The notes under the pieces: model-generated
Seen by the model: only the letters and a program-made list of their open reading frames with translations
Database searches by the model: none
Told to the model about the DNA's origin: nothing
Translations under genes and position numbers: made by a program
DNA from: Ferrovibrio terrae_A
GTDB lineage: Bacteria > Pseudomonadota > Alphaproteobacteria > Ferrovibrionales > Ferrovibrionaceae
Direction of reading: 5' to 3'
Assembly (NCBI RefSeq): GCF_943372915.1
Contig: NZ_CALSAN010000005.1
Span: 1-64,000, forward strand
DNA length: 64,000 bases
In this document: piece by piece, positions 34,308-43,717 of the stretch
Layout of the letters: the number at the start of each line of letters is the position of its first letter
Numbering within the stretch: position 1 is the stretch's first letter

Positions 34308-35519
34308 TCAGCCCGGCCGACCATCAAGCCTGGGCGCAAAGAGGATGCGGGCATAGCCCAGGGTGAAAGCAGCGAATCCCCCGGCCCAGGCCAGACCGCT
34401 GATGGCGAGCAAGGGCTGGGTGAAATCGGCACCGGCGATACTCGCGGCAACAACGCGCAACAGCGCGCCGGCAGCCACCAGCAGATAGGCGATAGCGGCC
34501 AGGCCAGGCGCCACCAGCCGCCGGCCGGTATGCCCCAGGGACGCTCGCGTCATGACCGCAAGGATCATCAGGCCAACGCCACCGCTGCCCAGCGCGTGAA
34601 TGCCGGCGCCGAGGGGCACCAGGCCGGCCGCGCCCGCAGCTTCCAGCACGAAACCGACCGGCAGGAAGGCATACCCAAGATGAAGCGACCAGATGATCGG
34701 GATGCGAAGGATCTTCCGGCGCCACCAATGCTGCAGGCGCAGGCCATGCAGGACGGCGGCCAGCAGGCAGGCCAGCACCTGCAGTGCCACCGGCAACGCC
34801 GCCAGCCTGGCGATCAGGGCGGCAACCAGCGCGATATTCGCCGCCAGGCCGAGACGGGGCGCCGGCACAATCGACACGGTATGCCCCGCCTGCAGCAGGC
34901 CACCAATGGTGAAGGCCGGGATGATGCGACCGCCGATAATTCCGATTGCCAGCAGGAAAAGACCCAAAGCTCCATGCAGACAAAGCAACGCGGTATCATA
35001 CCAGCCGTAATGCAACGACAGATGCCACAGCAGATTGATACTGGCGAGAACCGACAGAATCACCACGAAGATGCCATTGCGCCAGGCATTGCGTTTGAGG
35101 ATTCCGGGCGCGATCAGCCCGATCAGCAACAGCCAGAAGCCGACATCCGCCACGGCATAAGCCGTTGCCAACGGCGACAGCGACAAAATCTGCGCCGCCA
35201 GCCAAAACGCCACCAACAGGGCGAGGCGGGCCCCACGCACCGGCCCGGCCTCGGTCCAGTTCGGCACGGCGGTAAGCAGAAACCCGGCCAGGGCGGCGGT
35301 GGCAAAGCCGAATAGCATGGCGTGGCCGTGCCAGAGGATGGGGTGATCGCCCAGCGGCAGATTCCAACCGATCACCCAGCCCGCGATCCAGAGCAGAATG
35401 AACAGGCTGGCCTGCAATCCGGCCAGCAGAAAGAACGGGCGGAAACCGCTTTGCAACAGAACCGGCCATCGGATCACGATGGTGCTGCTGTGCGGATCGG
35501 AGGTTTGAAGGTGAATCAT
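34308..35519 (-). CDS. nnrS: NnrS family membrane protein
   Basis: 403 residues, about twelve hydrophobic segments. Family features are FRPFFLLAGLQASLFILLW at the start, HPILWHGHAMLFGFATAALAGFLLTAVPNWT (with the conserved histidines and GFLLTA.PNWT), and HALGSGGVGLMILAVMTRASLGHTGR. NnrS is a haem/copper-containing inner-membrane protein linked to NO tolerance. Its ATG overlaps the carbonic anhydrase stop by 4 bases. Confidence 0.93.
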   Translation of the reverse strand: MIHLQTSDPHSSTIVIRWPVLLQSGFRPFFLLAGLQASLFILLWIAGWVIGWNLPLGDHPILWHGHAMLFGFATAALAGFLLTAVPNWTEAGPVRGARLALLVAFWLAAQILSLSPLATAYAVADVGFWLLLIGLIAPGILKRNAWRNGIFVVILSVLASINLLWHLSLHYGWYDTALLCLHGALGLFLLAIGIIGGRIIPAFTIGGLLQAGHTVSIVPAPRLGLAANIALVAALIARLAALPVALQVLACLLAAVLHGLRLQHWWRRKILRIPIIWSLHLGYAFLPVGFVLEAAGAAGLVPLGAGIHALGSGGVGLMILAVMTRASLGHTGRRLVAPGLAAIAYLLVAAGALLRVVAASIAGADFTQPLLAISGLAWAGGFAAFTLGYARILFAPRLDGRPG

Positions 35520-36244
35520 TGGGCGACGAGCTCCATAAGGCCTTCACAGCAGCCACAGGCCGGTGCCGGAAGTTCACCAGCGGGCACCGCGCTGAATCTG
35601 CCGGAAGTGCCATCCATGGCCTGCAGCTGGCCGTGCTGCAGGTCGAAATGCCAGCCATGCAGGGCTAGCCGGCCCGCCCGGATGCGGTCAGCGATCCAGG
35701 GAAAACTCTGCAGGTTGCGCACCGACAGGCCAACCGCGGATTTTTCCAGCCAGCGCAGCCGCTCGGCTTCGTCGGCTTCGCTGGCAAGATTCTCCATCGT
35801 ATCGACGAGATCGCCAGCGACCGCCACCCAGTCGGGCAGGAATTCGAAACCGTCCTTGCCCGCGCGGCGCTCAGCCAGAAAGCGGATACCGCCGCAGTGG
35901 GAATGGCCGAGCACGATGATATGGTCCACCTCCAGGGCGCGAATGCCGAATTCTATGGCCGCGCTGGTGCCTTTCGGAACGCCGGTTGGCCGTTCGTAGG
36001 CCGGCACCAGGGCGGCGACATTCCGGATTACGAACAAGTCACCCGGCTGCGCCTCGGTCAGCAGCGCCGGATCGGAGCGTGAATCCGAGCAGGCGATCAC
36101 CAGGATGCGCGGTGACTGCCCCTCGCTAACCAGGCGCTCGTAGAGCTGGCTATTGCCTTCGAAGAAGCAGTCGTGAAAATGCTCGAACCCGCGCAACAGG
36201 CGGCGCAGGGCCAATGTGCCGGAACTGTGTTCGCGAGCCGGCAT
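35516..36244 (-). CDS. beta-carbonic anhydrase
   Basis: 242 residues from the ATG at 36244; upstream in-frame codons lie inside the isomerase gene. Zinc ligands are in ACSDSRSDP (Cys and Asp) and GHSHCGGIRF (His and Cys). It interconverts CO2 and bicarbonate. The C-terminus holds extra cysteines (PACGCCEG). It sits between the parvulin and nnrS in the nar operon with near-zero gaps. A link to cytoplasmic pH or bicarbonate during anaerobic growth is inference. Confidence 0.93.
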   Translation of the reverse strand: MPAREHSSGTLALRRLLRGFEHFHDCFFEGNSQLYERLVSEGQSPRILVIACSDSRSDPALLTEAQPGDLFVIRNVAALVPAYERPTGVPKGTSAAIEFGIRALEVDHIIVLGHSHCGGIRFLAERRAGKDGFEFLPDWVAVAGDLVDTMENLASEADEAERLRWLEKSAVGLSVRNLQSFPWIADRIRAGRLALHGWHFDLQHGQLQAMDGTSGRFSAVPAGELPAPACGCCEGLMELVAQ

Positions 36245-36251
36245 GGCAACC

Positions 36252-37010
36252 TCACTGCACCAGCGGCGATTCGGCTCCCGCCAGCGCCACGCCACTGATC
36301 TCGGCCTCGGCCACAAGCATGGCGATATACTGGCGCACAGCCGTGCGGAAAACCGACTCACAGAGATAATCCGACACGCGTTGCTGCACGCTGTCATATG
36401 GCAGATCGCGCCCCGGCTCGCGCTGGATCAGTTGCAGCACATGGAAGCCGTAGCGGGTCGGTACCGGCGCCGGCGACAGCTGCCCGACCTGGAGTTCGTC
36501 GAGGAAAGTCTCGAATTCCGGTACGGTGGTATCGCTGGCGAACTGGCCCAGATGACCGCCATTATCCTTCGAGGAGCAGGCCGAATATTCCTTGGCAAGC
36601 TGTCCAAACAGCTCGGGATCGGCTTTCAGCAACGCGATCAGCTTCTCTGCCTGCAGTCGGGCAGTTTCGCGTTCCTCCTCGTCTTCTGGCATCGCCGGAA
36701 TCAGGATATGCCGCGCTTCGTAGAGCGTCGGACTACGGAATTGGCTGCGGTTGGCCTCATAGTAACGCCGGCAGGATTCCTCATCCGGCGCCGGCAGCGA
36801 TACTTCCGCTGCGATCACCTGGTCGATGGCACCCTCGTCTTCGCGATCGTAGCCGAGGGCCTCGGCCCGCTGCAGCAATAGTTCGCGAACCGCCAAGGCT
36901 TCGGCGGCCTTTCGCCCGGCCTCTTCGGCGGATGCAGCCGGATGATATTGCATTTCCGCCAGCACTGCAGCCTCGTCGATAGCCGTATCATTCACACGGA
37001 TCACTTCCAT
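36252..37010 (-). CDS. parvulin-type peptidyl-prolyl isomerase (NifM-like), nar-associated
   Basis: 252 residues from the ATG at 37010 (MEVIRVNDTAIDEAAVLAEM). An N-terminal helical SurA/NifM-like part is followed by a rotamase domain about 118-225 (EARHILIPAMPE, FGQLAKEYSACSSKDNGGHLGQF, GFHVLQLI). No signal peptide, so cytoplasmic. NifM matures nitrogenase iron protein; the position right after narI suggests a folding role for the nitrate reductase, as in other proteobacterial nar operons. Confidence 0.88.
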   Translation of the reverse strand: MEVIRVNDTAIDEAAVLAEMQYHPAASAEEAGRKAAEALAVRELLLQRAEALGYDREDEGAIDQVIAAEVSLPAPDEESCRRYYEANRSQFRSPTLYEARHILIPAMPEDEEERETARLQAEKLIALLKADPELFGQLAKEYSACSSKDNGGHLGQFASDTTVPEFETFLDELQVGQLSPAPVPTRYGFHVLQLIQREPGRDLPYDSVQQRVSDYLCESVFRTAVRQYIAMLVAEAEISGVALAGAESPLVQ

Positions 37011-37020
37011 GTCAGTCTCC

Positions 37021-37719
37021 TTACAAGGTCGGGCGGGCCGGCGAGCGCCGGCGCACCACCTGATAGCTGCGGAAAACATAGCCAAGCGGCGCGCTCCAGA
37101 TATGCACCAGGCGGCTGAACGGGAAGAGCACGAAGATGGTGATGCCTAGCACGATATGCAGCTTGAATGGCCAGTCGACGGCCGATACCAGCTCGGCGGC
37201 GCCGCCGCGGAAGGTGACGATCCGCTGCGCCCATTCCGACAGGGCCAACATCGTGCCGCCATCGCTGTGCTGGACCGAGAACGGCAACGTTACCAGACCA
37301 AGCACCAGTTGCAGCCACAGCACCAGCAGGATGGCGATATCCATCGGCGAACTGGTGGCGCGGATGCGCGCATCGGTCAGCCGGCGATGCAGCAGTAGGG
37401 TCAGTCCGATGAAGCAGATCGTACCGGCCGTGCCGCCGGACACCACCGCCACCATCTGCTTGGCTCCGGCGGTGATGAAATGCTCATACAGCCAATGCGG
37501 CGTCAGCAGGCCGACGAAATGGCCAAACAGCAGGAACAGGATCCCGATATGGAACAGGTTCGAGCCCCAGCGCAGCTGGCTGGTACGCAGCATCTGGCTC
37601 GAGCCGCTGCGCCAGGTGTACTGGCCGCGTTCGAAGCGGACCAGGCTGCCGACCAGGAAGACGCTCAGTCCGATATAGGGGTAGATGCCAAAAAAGAAGT
37701 GTTCGACATACTGCATCAT
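37021..37719 (-). CDS. narI: respiratory nitrate reductase gamma subunit
   Basis: 232 residues starting at ATG 37719 (ATGATG; GGAGG 9 bases upstream). Five membrane segments are predicted from the hydrophobic pattern. Histidines in LFHIGILFLLFGHFVGLL and FKLHIVLGITIFVLFPFSRLVHIW are in place for the two b-haems. NarI oxidises quinol and passes electrons through NarH to NarG. It follows narJ after 16 bases. Confidence 0.96.
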   Translation of the reverse strand: MMQYVEHFFFGIYPYIGLSVFLVGSLVRFERGQYTWRSGSSQMLRTSQLRWGSNLFHIGILFLLFGHFVGLLTPHWLYEHFITAGAKQMVAVVSGGTAGTICFIGLTLLLHRRLTDARIRATSSPMDIAILLVLWLQLVLGLVTLPFSVQHSDGGTMLALSEWAQRIVTFRGGAAELVSAVDWPFKLHIVLGITIFVLFPFSRLVHIWSAPLGYVFRSYQVVRRRSPARPTL

Positions 37720-37735
37720 GATCACGGTCCTCCGA

Positions 37736-38422
37736 TCAGCGCGGGGATGGGGTGTTGATAGCCTGCACCCAGGCCGAGGCCTTGCCGCAGCCGCCACCGG
37801 AGGTGCGGTGCGGGTCGTTTTCCGGACCGAAGGTGACTGCGGCTTCGTCCCAGGCCCGGTCCAGGGCCTCGAAACTGTCGTCGTCTTCCTCTGGCGGACG
37901 AACTGGCGCGGCCACCGCCGCCGCATCGGCCAGGGCAAGCAGCGCGGCAGGCACCGCAGCATAGACAGACTGGCGCTTGTCAAGCCGGTCACGCAGCAAG
38001 GCGAAGATCGGCGCGGCATCGCGCAGGATGCCACGCGCCTCCTGCGGGTCGATCTGGCTGAGGAATTCCAGCAGCAGCGGCAGATAGTCCGGCAGTTCGC
38101 TCGAATCCAGCGCAAAGCCATGCCTGTGGTAAAGCTCCATCAGCGCCACCATCGCCGAACCGCGATCGCGCGAGTCGCCATGGACATGCTCATAGAGATG
38201 CAGCGCCACCGAACGGCCGCGATCGAACAGGCTGGTATAGCGTTCCTGCAGTTCGATCAGGTCGCTGTCGCCGAGATCGGCCGCCATCTTGTCGAGTGCG
38301 GCAGCGGTTTTCTGGCTGGGCTTGAGATCGCTGGCGATCATCGCGCGGATTTCCGGCAGCGCCGACTGCAGATCGGCGGTCGGATAGTCGAGCAGAGCCG
38401 ACAGGGCTTTCAGGATTCTCAT
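37736..38422 (-). CDS. narJ: nitrate reductase assembly chaperone
   Basis: 228 residues from the ATG at 38422, which has GGGGAG 8 bases upstream; an ATG at 38428 in a TGATG overlap with the narH stop is the alternative. NarJ features are ILKALSALLDYPTADL, ELQERYTSLFDRGRSVALHLYEHVHGDSRDRG and a helical bundle. The tail is cysteine/glycine containing (SGGGCGK). It is a cytoplasmic chaperone for Moco insertion into NarG. Confidence 0.95.
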   Translation of the reverse strand: MRILKALSALLDYPTADLQSALPEIRAMIASDLKPSQKTAAALDKMAADLGDSDLIELQERYTSLFDRGRSVALHLYEHVHGDSRDRGSAMVALMELYHRHGFALDSSELPDYLPLLLEFLSQIDPQEARGILRDAAPIFALLRDRLDKRQSVYAAVPAALLALADAAAVAAPVRPPEEDDDSFEALDRAWDEAAVTFGPENDPHRTSGGGCGKASAWVQAINTPSPR

Positions 38423-38427
38423 GGTCA

Positions 38428-39936
38428 TCACTCCCCGACCGCGCGCTGGCCGGCCGCAAACAGATTGGCCGGTTCCTTGCCACCGGAGCAGCCGGCGCCG
38501 AAGGAGAAGCCGCAACTGCCGCGCAGGTCGAAGGCATTTTCGGCATATTCGCGATGGGTTGACGGGATCACGTAGCGATCCTCGTAATTGGCGATCGCCA
38601 TAGTCTTGTACATATCCTCGACCTGGGCGAGCGTGAGCCCGACCTGTTCAAGAACCGCGAGATTCTCCTTCGCATCGACATGGCGGCTGCGCATGAACAC
38701 CCGCATCGCCATCATGCGCTCCAGCGCCTCGACCACCGGCTCTTCCTTGCCGGCGGTGAGCAGGTTGGCGAGATACTTCACCGGGATGCGCAGGGAACTC
38801 ACATCGGGGATCTGGTCGGACATCGCAATCTTGCCGGCATCGGCAGCCGCCTGGATCGGCGACAGCGGCGGGACGTACCAGACCATCGGCAGGGTGCGGT
38901 ATTCCGGATGCAGCGGGAAGGCGATCTTCCAGTCGATTGCCATCTTGTAGGTCGGCGAGTGACGTGCCGATTCCAGCCAGTTTTCCGGCACGCCGTCGCG
39001 CCGGGCCTGTTCGATCACCGCCGGATCGTTGGGATCGAGGAAGATATCGAGCTGCCGCTGATACAGATCCTGCTCGTTCTCGGCGCTGGCGGCTTCCTCG
39101 ATGCGGTCGGCATCGTAGAGCAGCACGCCGAGATAGCGGATGCGGCCGACACAAGTTTCCGAGCAGACCGTCGGTTCTCCTGCCTCGATGCGGGGGAAGC
39201 AGAAGGTGCATTTCTCGGCTTTGCCGGACTGCCAGTTGTAATAGATTTTCTTGTAGGGGCAGGCGCTGACGCACATGCGCCAGCCGCGGCACTTGTCCTG
39301 GTCGATCAGGACGATGCCGTCTTCCTCACGCTTGTAGATCGAGCCCGACGGACAGGCGGCGACGCAGGCTGGATTGAGGCAATGCTCGCACAGGCGCGGC
39401 AGGTAGAACATGAAGGTCTTTTCGAACTGGCCGTAGATTTCCTTCTGCAGCCCGTCGAAATTCTTGTCCTTCGAGCGCTTGGCGAATTCGGTGCCGAGGA
39501 TTTCCTCCCAGTTCGGACCCCACTCGATCTTTTCCATGCGCTTGCCGGTGATCAACGACACCGGCCGCGCCACCGGGGTTGCCTGCGATTCCGGCGCTGT
39601 CTGCAGGTGCTCGTAATCGAAGGTGAAGGGCTCGTAGTAATCGTCGATTTGCGGCAGATGCGGATTGGCAAAAATCTTCGACAGGATGCGCCAGCGACCA
39701 CCGATGCGCGGCTCGATCTTGCCGCTGCGGGTGCGGCGCCAACCGCCCTGCCACTTCTCCTGGTTTTCCCATTCCTTCGGATAGCCAATGCCGGGCTTGG
39801 TCTCGACATTGTTGAACCAGGCGTATTCGACGCCCTGGCGCGAGGTCCAGACATTCTTGCAGGTCACCGAGCAGGTATGGCAACCGATGCATTTGTCCAG
39901 ATTGAGGACCATGGCGATTTGAGCACGGACTTTCAT
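38428..39936 (-). CDS. narH: respiratory nitrate reductase beta subunit
   Basis: 502 residues. Four cysteine groups bind three [4Fe-4S] and one [3Fe-4S] clusters: CIGCHTCSVTCKN near the N-terminus, CEHCLNPACVAACPSGS, CRGWRMCVSACPYKK (Trp replaces one Cys, marking the 3Fe cluster) and CTFCFPRIEAGEPTVCSETC. It bridges NarI haems to NarG. It begins 27 bases after the narG stop. Confidence 0.98.
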   Translation of the reverse strand: MKVRAQIAMVLNLDKCIGCHTCSVTCKNVWTSRQGVEYAWFNNVETKPGIGYPKEWENQEKWQGGWRRTRSGKIEPRIGGRWRILSKIFANPHLPQIDDYYEPFTFDYEHLQTAPESQATPVARPVSLITGKRMEKIEWGPNWEEILGTEFAKRSKDKNFDGLQKEIYGQFEKTFMFYLPRLCEHCLNPACVAACPSGSIYKREEDGIVLIDQDKCRGWRMCVSACPYKKIYYNWQSGKAEKCTFCFPRIEAGEPTVCSETCVGRIRYLGVLLYDADRIEEAASAENEQDLYQRQLDIFLDPNDPAVIEQARRDGVPENWLESARHSPTYKMAIDWKIAFPLHPEYRTLPMVWYVPPLSPIQAAADAGKIAMSDQIPDVSSLRIPVKYLANLLTAGKEEPVVEALERMMAMRVFMRSRHVDAKENLAVLEQVGLTLAQVEDMYKTMAIANYEDRYVIPSTHREYAENAFDLRGSCGFSFGAGCSGGKEPANLFAAGQRAVGE

Positions 39937-39963
39937 GGGGCAATCTCCTTGGTCTGTGCTGGC

Positions 39964-42900
39964 TTATTCGGCGGCCGCGGTGCTGACCCGCGGACCGTCC
40001 AGCCAATCGATATTGGTCATCTTGCGCACCACCACGAATTCATCGCGGTTGGTGCCGATCGTGCCGTAGTAGTTGAAGCCGTAGCTCAGCTGGGCATAGC
40101 CGCCGATCATATGCGTCGGCTTTACCGTGGTACGCGTGACCGAGTTGTGGATACCGCCGCGCGCGCCGGTGATCTCGCTGCCCGGCACATTCACGATCTT
40201 TTCCTGCGCGTGATACATCAGCAGCATGCCTTCGTTGACACGCTGGCTGACCACGGCGCGGGCGACGAGTGCGCCATTGGCGTTGAACACCTCGACCCAG
40301 TCGTTATCCTCGACGCCGACCTTGGCGGCATCCACTTCACTGAGCCAGACGATCGGCCCGCCACGCGACAGCGTGAGCATAAGCAGATTGTCGGTATAGG
40401 TGCTGTGGATGCCCCATTTCTGGTGAGGCGTAATGAAGTTGAGCAGGATTTCCGGATGGCCGTTGCTGCGCTTGCCATGCACGGCAGCGACGCTGCGGGT
40501 ATCGATCGGCGGCCGATAGGTGCACAGGCCCTCGCCGAAGGCGAGCATCCAGGGATGATCCTGGTAGAGCTGCTGACGACCGGTCAGCGTGCGCCAGGGG
40601 ATCAGTTCATGCACGTTGGTATAGCAAGCATTGTAGCTGACATGCTCGGATTCCAGCCCGCTCCAGGTCGGTGACGAGATGATCTTGCGCGGCTGCGCCT
40701 GCAGGTCGCGGAAGCGCAGCTTGTCGTCCTCGCGCGGACGCGCCAGATGCGTATGGTCGCGGCCGGTCGCCTTCGACAGCGCCGCCCAGGACTTCACCGC
40801 CACCTCGCCGTTGGTCTCCGGCGCCAGCGACAGGATTACTTCCGCCGCCTCGATGTCGGTTTCGATCCGCGGCATGCCCTGGCTGACGCCCGGCTCGGTG
40901 ACCTTGCCGTTCAGCTTTCCGAGGAATTCGACCTCATGCTGGGTATTCCAGCTGATGCCCTTGCCGCCATTGCCGATCTTGCTCAGCAGCGGACCCAGCG
41001 CGGTGAACTTCTTGTAGGTATTCGGATAGTCGCGTTCGATCACGGTGATCTGCGGCATGGTCTTGCCGGGGATCGGCTCGATCTCGCCCTTGCGCCAGTC
41101 CTTCGGTTCGAAGGCCTGTCCCAGCTCTCCCGGGGTGTCGTGCATCAGCGGCGTCATCACCACATCCTTCTCGACGCCGAGATGGCCTTCGCAGACCGAC
41201 GAGAATTTCTTGGCAAGGCCCTTGAAGATTTCCCAGTCGCTGCGCGCTTCCCAGGCCGGATCCACCGCCGCCGACAGCGGATGGATGAAGGGATGCATGT
41301 CGGAGGTGTTCATGTCGTGCTTCTCGTACCAAGTGGCCGTCGGCAGCACGATGTCAGAATACACGCAGGTGGTGGACATGCGGAAGTCGAGTGTCACCAG
41401 CAGGTCGAGCTTGCCTTCCGCGCTTTCGCGCCACACCACCTCTTCGGGCTTGCGTCCGCCTTCCTGGCCCAGGTCCTTGCCCTGCACGCCATGCTGGGTG
41501 CCGAGCAGGTATTTGAGGAAGTATTCGTGGCCCTTGCCGCTGGAGCCAAGAATGTTGGAGCGCCAGACGAACATGTTGCGCGGGAAGTTCACCGGATTAT
41601 CCGGATCCTCGCAGGACATGCGGATGTCGCTGCTTTTCAGCTTGTCGACCAGATAGGGCGCCGGCTCCTGTCCGACGGCGGCAGCATCCCTCGCGATCTG
41701 CAGCGGATTACGGTCCACCTGTGGAGCCGAAGGCAACCAGCCCATCCGTTCCGCCCGCACATTGAAGTCGATCAGCGAGCCGGTCAGCTTCTTCGGCGCC
41801 ACCGGCGAGAGAATCTCTTCTACCGCCAGCTTTTCATATCGCCACTGCCCGGTATGGGCATAGAAGAAGGATGTCGAGTTCTGCTGGCGCGGCGGACGGT
41901 GCCAGTCCAGCGCAAAGGCCAGCGGCAGCCAGCCGCATTGCGGCCGCAGTTTTTCCTGCCCGACATAATGCGACCAGCCACCGCCCGACTGACCGATGCA
42001 GCCGCACATCGCCAGCAGGTTGATGATGCCGCGGTAGTTCATGTCGGCGTGATACCAGTGGTTGATCGCCGCACCGAGGATGACCATGGATTTGCCCTTG
42101 GTCTTGTCGGCATTGTCGGCAAAGGCACGGGCGACCGCGATCACCTGTTCGCGCGGCACGCCGGTGATGCTCTCCTGCCAGGCCGGAGTGTAAGGCTGGT
42201 TATCGTCGAAGCTCTTCGCCGTGTTCGGGTCGTCGAAACCGCGATCGACGCCGTAATTAGCCATGAACAGGTCGTAGACCGCGGTGACCAGCACCGCGCC
42301 GTTCTTGGTTTCGATGCGCTTGACCGGGACTTTCCGTTCAATCACATCCGTCTGGGCATTGTTCGGGAAATGCTCGTTCACGATGCCGCCGAAATACGGG
42401 AAGGCGACCGGCTTCAGCTCGTCCTCGATGCCCTTGAGGCCCAGACGCAGTTTGGTCCCGCTGCCCGCAGTGTCTTTCTCCTCCAGGTTCCACTTGCCCT
42501 GCTCGCCCCAACGGAAACCGATCGAGCCCAGCGGCGTGACCAGCTTGCCACTGGTCTCGTCGAAGGCGAGTGTCTTCCAGTCGGGGTTGTTGGCTTCGCC
42601 CAGATTGTCGGCGAAATCGGAGGCGCGCAGGAAACGGTCGGGCACGAGGCGCCCGTCGCGTTCCACCAGCATGACCAGGTTGGGCATGTCGGTATAGCGA
42701 CGGCAGTAATCCTCGAAATAGCTGCTGCGGGTTTTGACGTGGTATTCGCTCAGAACGACATGGCCCATGGCCATGGCGAGCGCCGCATCGGTGCCCTGCT
42801 TGGGATGCAGCCACAGATCCGCGAATTTGGACGCTTCAGAATAATCCGGCGTCACCACCGCGACCTTGGTCCCCTTGTAGCGCACCTCGGTCATGAAATG

Positions 42901-43695
42901 GGCATCGGGCGTTCGCGTCTGTGGCACATTCGAGCCCCAGAGCATCAGGAAGGTCGAATTGTACCAGTCGGCCGATTCCGGCACGTCGGTCTGCTCGCCC
43001 CAGGTCTGCGGCGAGCTCGGCGGCAGATCGCAGTACCAGTCGTAGAAGCTCATGCAGACGCCGCCGATCAGCGACAGGTAACGGCTGCCGGCAGCATAGG
43101 ACACCATCGACATCGCGGGGATCGGCGAGAAACCGATCACGCGATCCGGCCCGAACGCCTTGATCGTGTAGGCATTGGCAGCGGCGATGATCTCGTTCGC
43201 CTCGTCCCAGTTCGCGCGCACGAAACCGCCCAGGCCGCGCGCAGACTTGTATTCCTTCGCCTTGGCCTTGTCCTCGACGATGGACTGCCAGGCGGCGACC
43301 GGATCGCGATGGGTTTTCCGCGCCGCGCGCCACAACCGGATCAGCCGGCCACGGATCATCGGATACTTCACCCGATTGGCGCTGTAGAGATACCAGGAGT
43401 AGCTGGCGCCGCGCGAACAACCGCGCGGTTCATGGTTCGGCAGGTCGGGCCGCGTGCGCGGATAATCGGTCTGCTGGGTTTCCCAGGTGACGATGCCGCC
43501 CTTGACATAGATCTTCCACGAACACGACCCGGTGCAGTTCACGCCATGCGTGGAGCGCACGATGCGGTCATGCGCCCAGCGGTCGCGATAGGCATTCTCC
43601 CAGGCGCGATCCTCGGTGGTGACGATGCCGTGTCCATTGGAGAAGCTGCCGACTTGCTTGCGAAAATAGGTTAGGCGATCGAGAAAACGACTCAT
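39964..43695 (-). CDS. narG: respiratory nitrate reductase alpha subunit
   Basis: 1243 residues, full length. The N-terminal FS0 ligands are in HGVNCTGSCSWKIYV (His plus Cys). The Mo-coordinating Asp lies in SFYDWYCDLPPSSP. The conserved WGSNVPQTRTPDAHF and the C-terminal RGGIHNSVTRTTVKPTHMIGGYAQLSY are present. Bis-MGD enzyme reducing nitrate to nitrite on the cytoplasmic side of the membrane. No frameshift or missing block was seen. Confidence 0.98.
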   Translation of the reverse strand: MSRFLDRLTYFRKQVGSFSNGHGIVTTEDRAWENAYRDRWAHDRIVRSTHGVNCTGSCSWKIYVKGGIVTWETQQTDYPRTRPDLPNHEPRGCSRGASYSWYLYSANRVKYPMIRGRLIRLWRAARKTHRDPVAAWQSIVEDKAKAKEYKSARGLGGFVRANWDEANEIIAAANAYTIKAFGPDRVIGFSPIPAMSMVSYAAGSRYLSLIGGVCMSFYDWYCDLPPSSPQTWGEQTDVPESADWYNSTFLMLWGSNVPQTRTPDAHFMTEVRYKGTKVAVVTPDYSEASKFADLWLHPKQGTDAALAMAMGHVVLSEYHVKTRSSYFEDYCRRYTDMPNLVMLVERDGRLVPDRFLRASDFADNLGEANNPDWKTLAFDETSGKLVTPLGSIGFRWGEQGKWNLEEKDTAGSGTKLRLGLKGIEDELKPVAFPYFGGIVNEHFPNNAQTDVIERKVPVKRIETKNGAVLVTAVYDLFMANYGVDRGFDDPNTAKSFDDNQPYTPAWQESITGVPREQVIAVARAFADNADKTKGKSMVILGAAINHWYHADMNYRGIINLLAMCGCIGQSGGGWSHYVGQEKLRPQCGWLPLAFALDWHRPPRQQNSTSFFYAHTGQWRYEKLAVEEILSPVAPKKLTGSLIDFNVRAERMGWLPSAPQVDRNPLQIARDAAAVGQEPAPYLVDKLKSSDIRMSCEDPDNPVNFPRNMFVWRSNILGSSGKGHEYFLKYLLGTQHGVQGKDLGQEGGRKPEEVVWRESAEGKLDLLVTLDFRMSTTCVYSDIVLPTATWYEKHDMNTSDMHPFIHPLSAAVDPAWEARSDWEIFKGLAKKFSSVCEGHLGVEKDVVMTPLMHDTPGELGQAFEPKDWRKGEIEPIPGKTMPQITVIERDYPNTYKKFTALGPLLSKIGNGGKGISWNTQHEVEFLGKLNGKVTEPGVSQGMPRIETDIEAAEVILSLAPETNGEVAVKSWAALSKATGRDHTHLARPREDDKLRFRDLQAQPRKIISSPTWSGLESEHVSYNACYTNVHELIPWRTLTGRQQLYQDHPWMLAFGEGLCTYRPPIDTRSVAAVHGKRSNGHPEILLNFITPHQKWGIHSTYTDNLLMLTLSRGGPIVWLSEVDAAKVGVEDNDWVEVFNANGALVARAVVSQRVNEGMLLMYHAQEKIVNVPGSEITGARGGIHNSVTRTTVKPTHMIGGYAQLSYGFNYYGTIGTNRDEFVVVRKMTNIDWLDGPRVSTAAAE

Positions 43696-43717
43696 GGCTG
43701 GTCACTCCGTTTCGAAT

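Noticed and set aside
40747..43674. A 975-codon open frame on the plus strand
   Set aside because: Fully antisense to narG, rich in His/Arg/Gln low-complexity, no family motif; an artefact of high GC third positions in the real gene.
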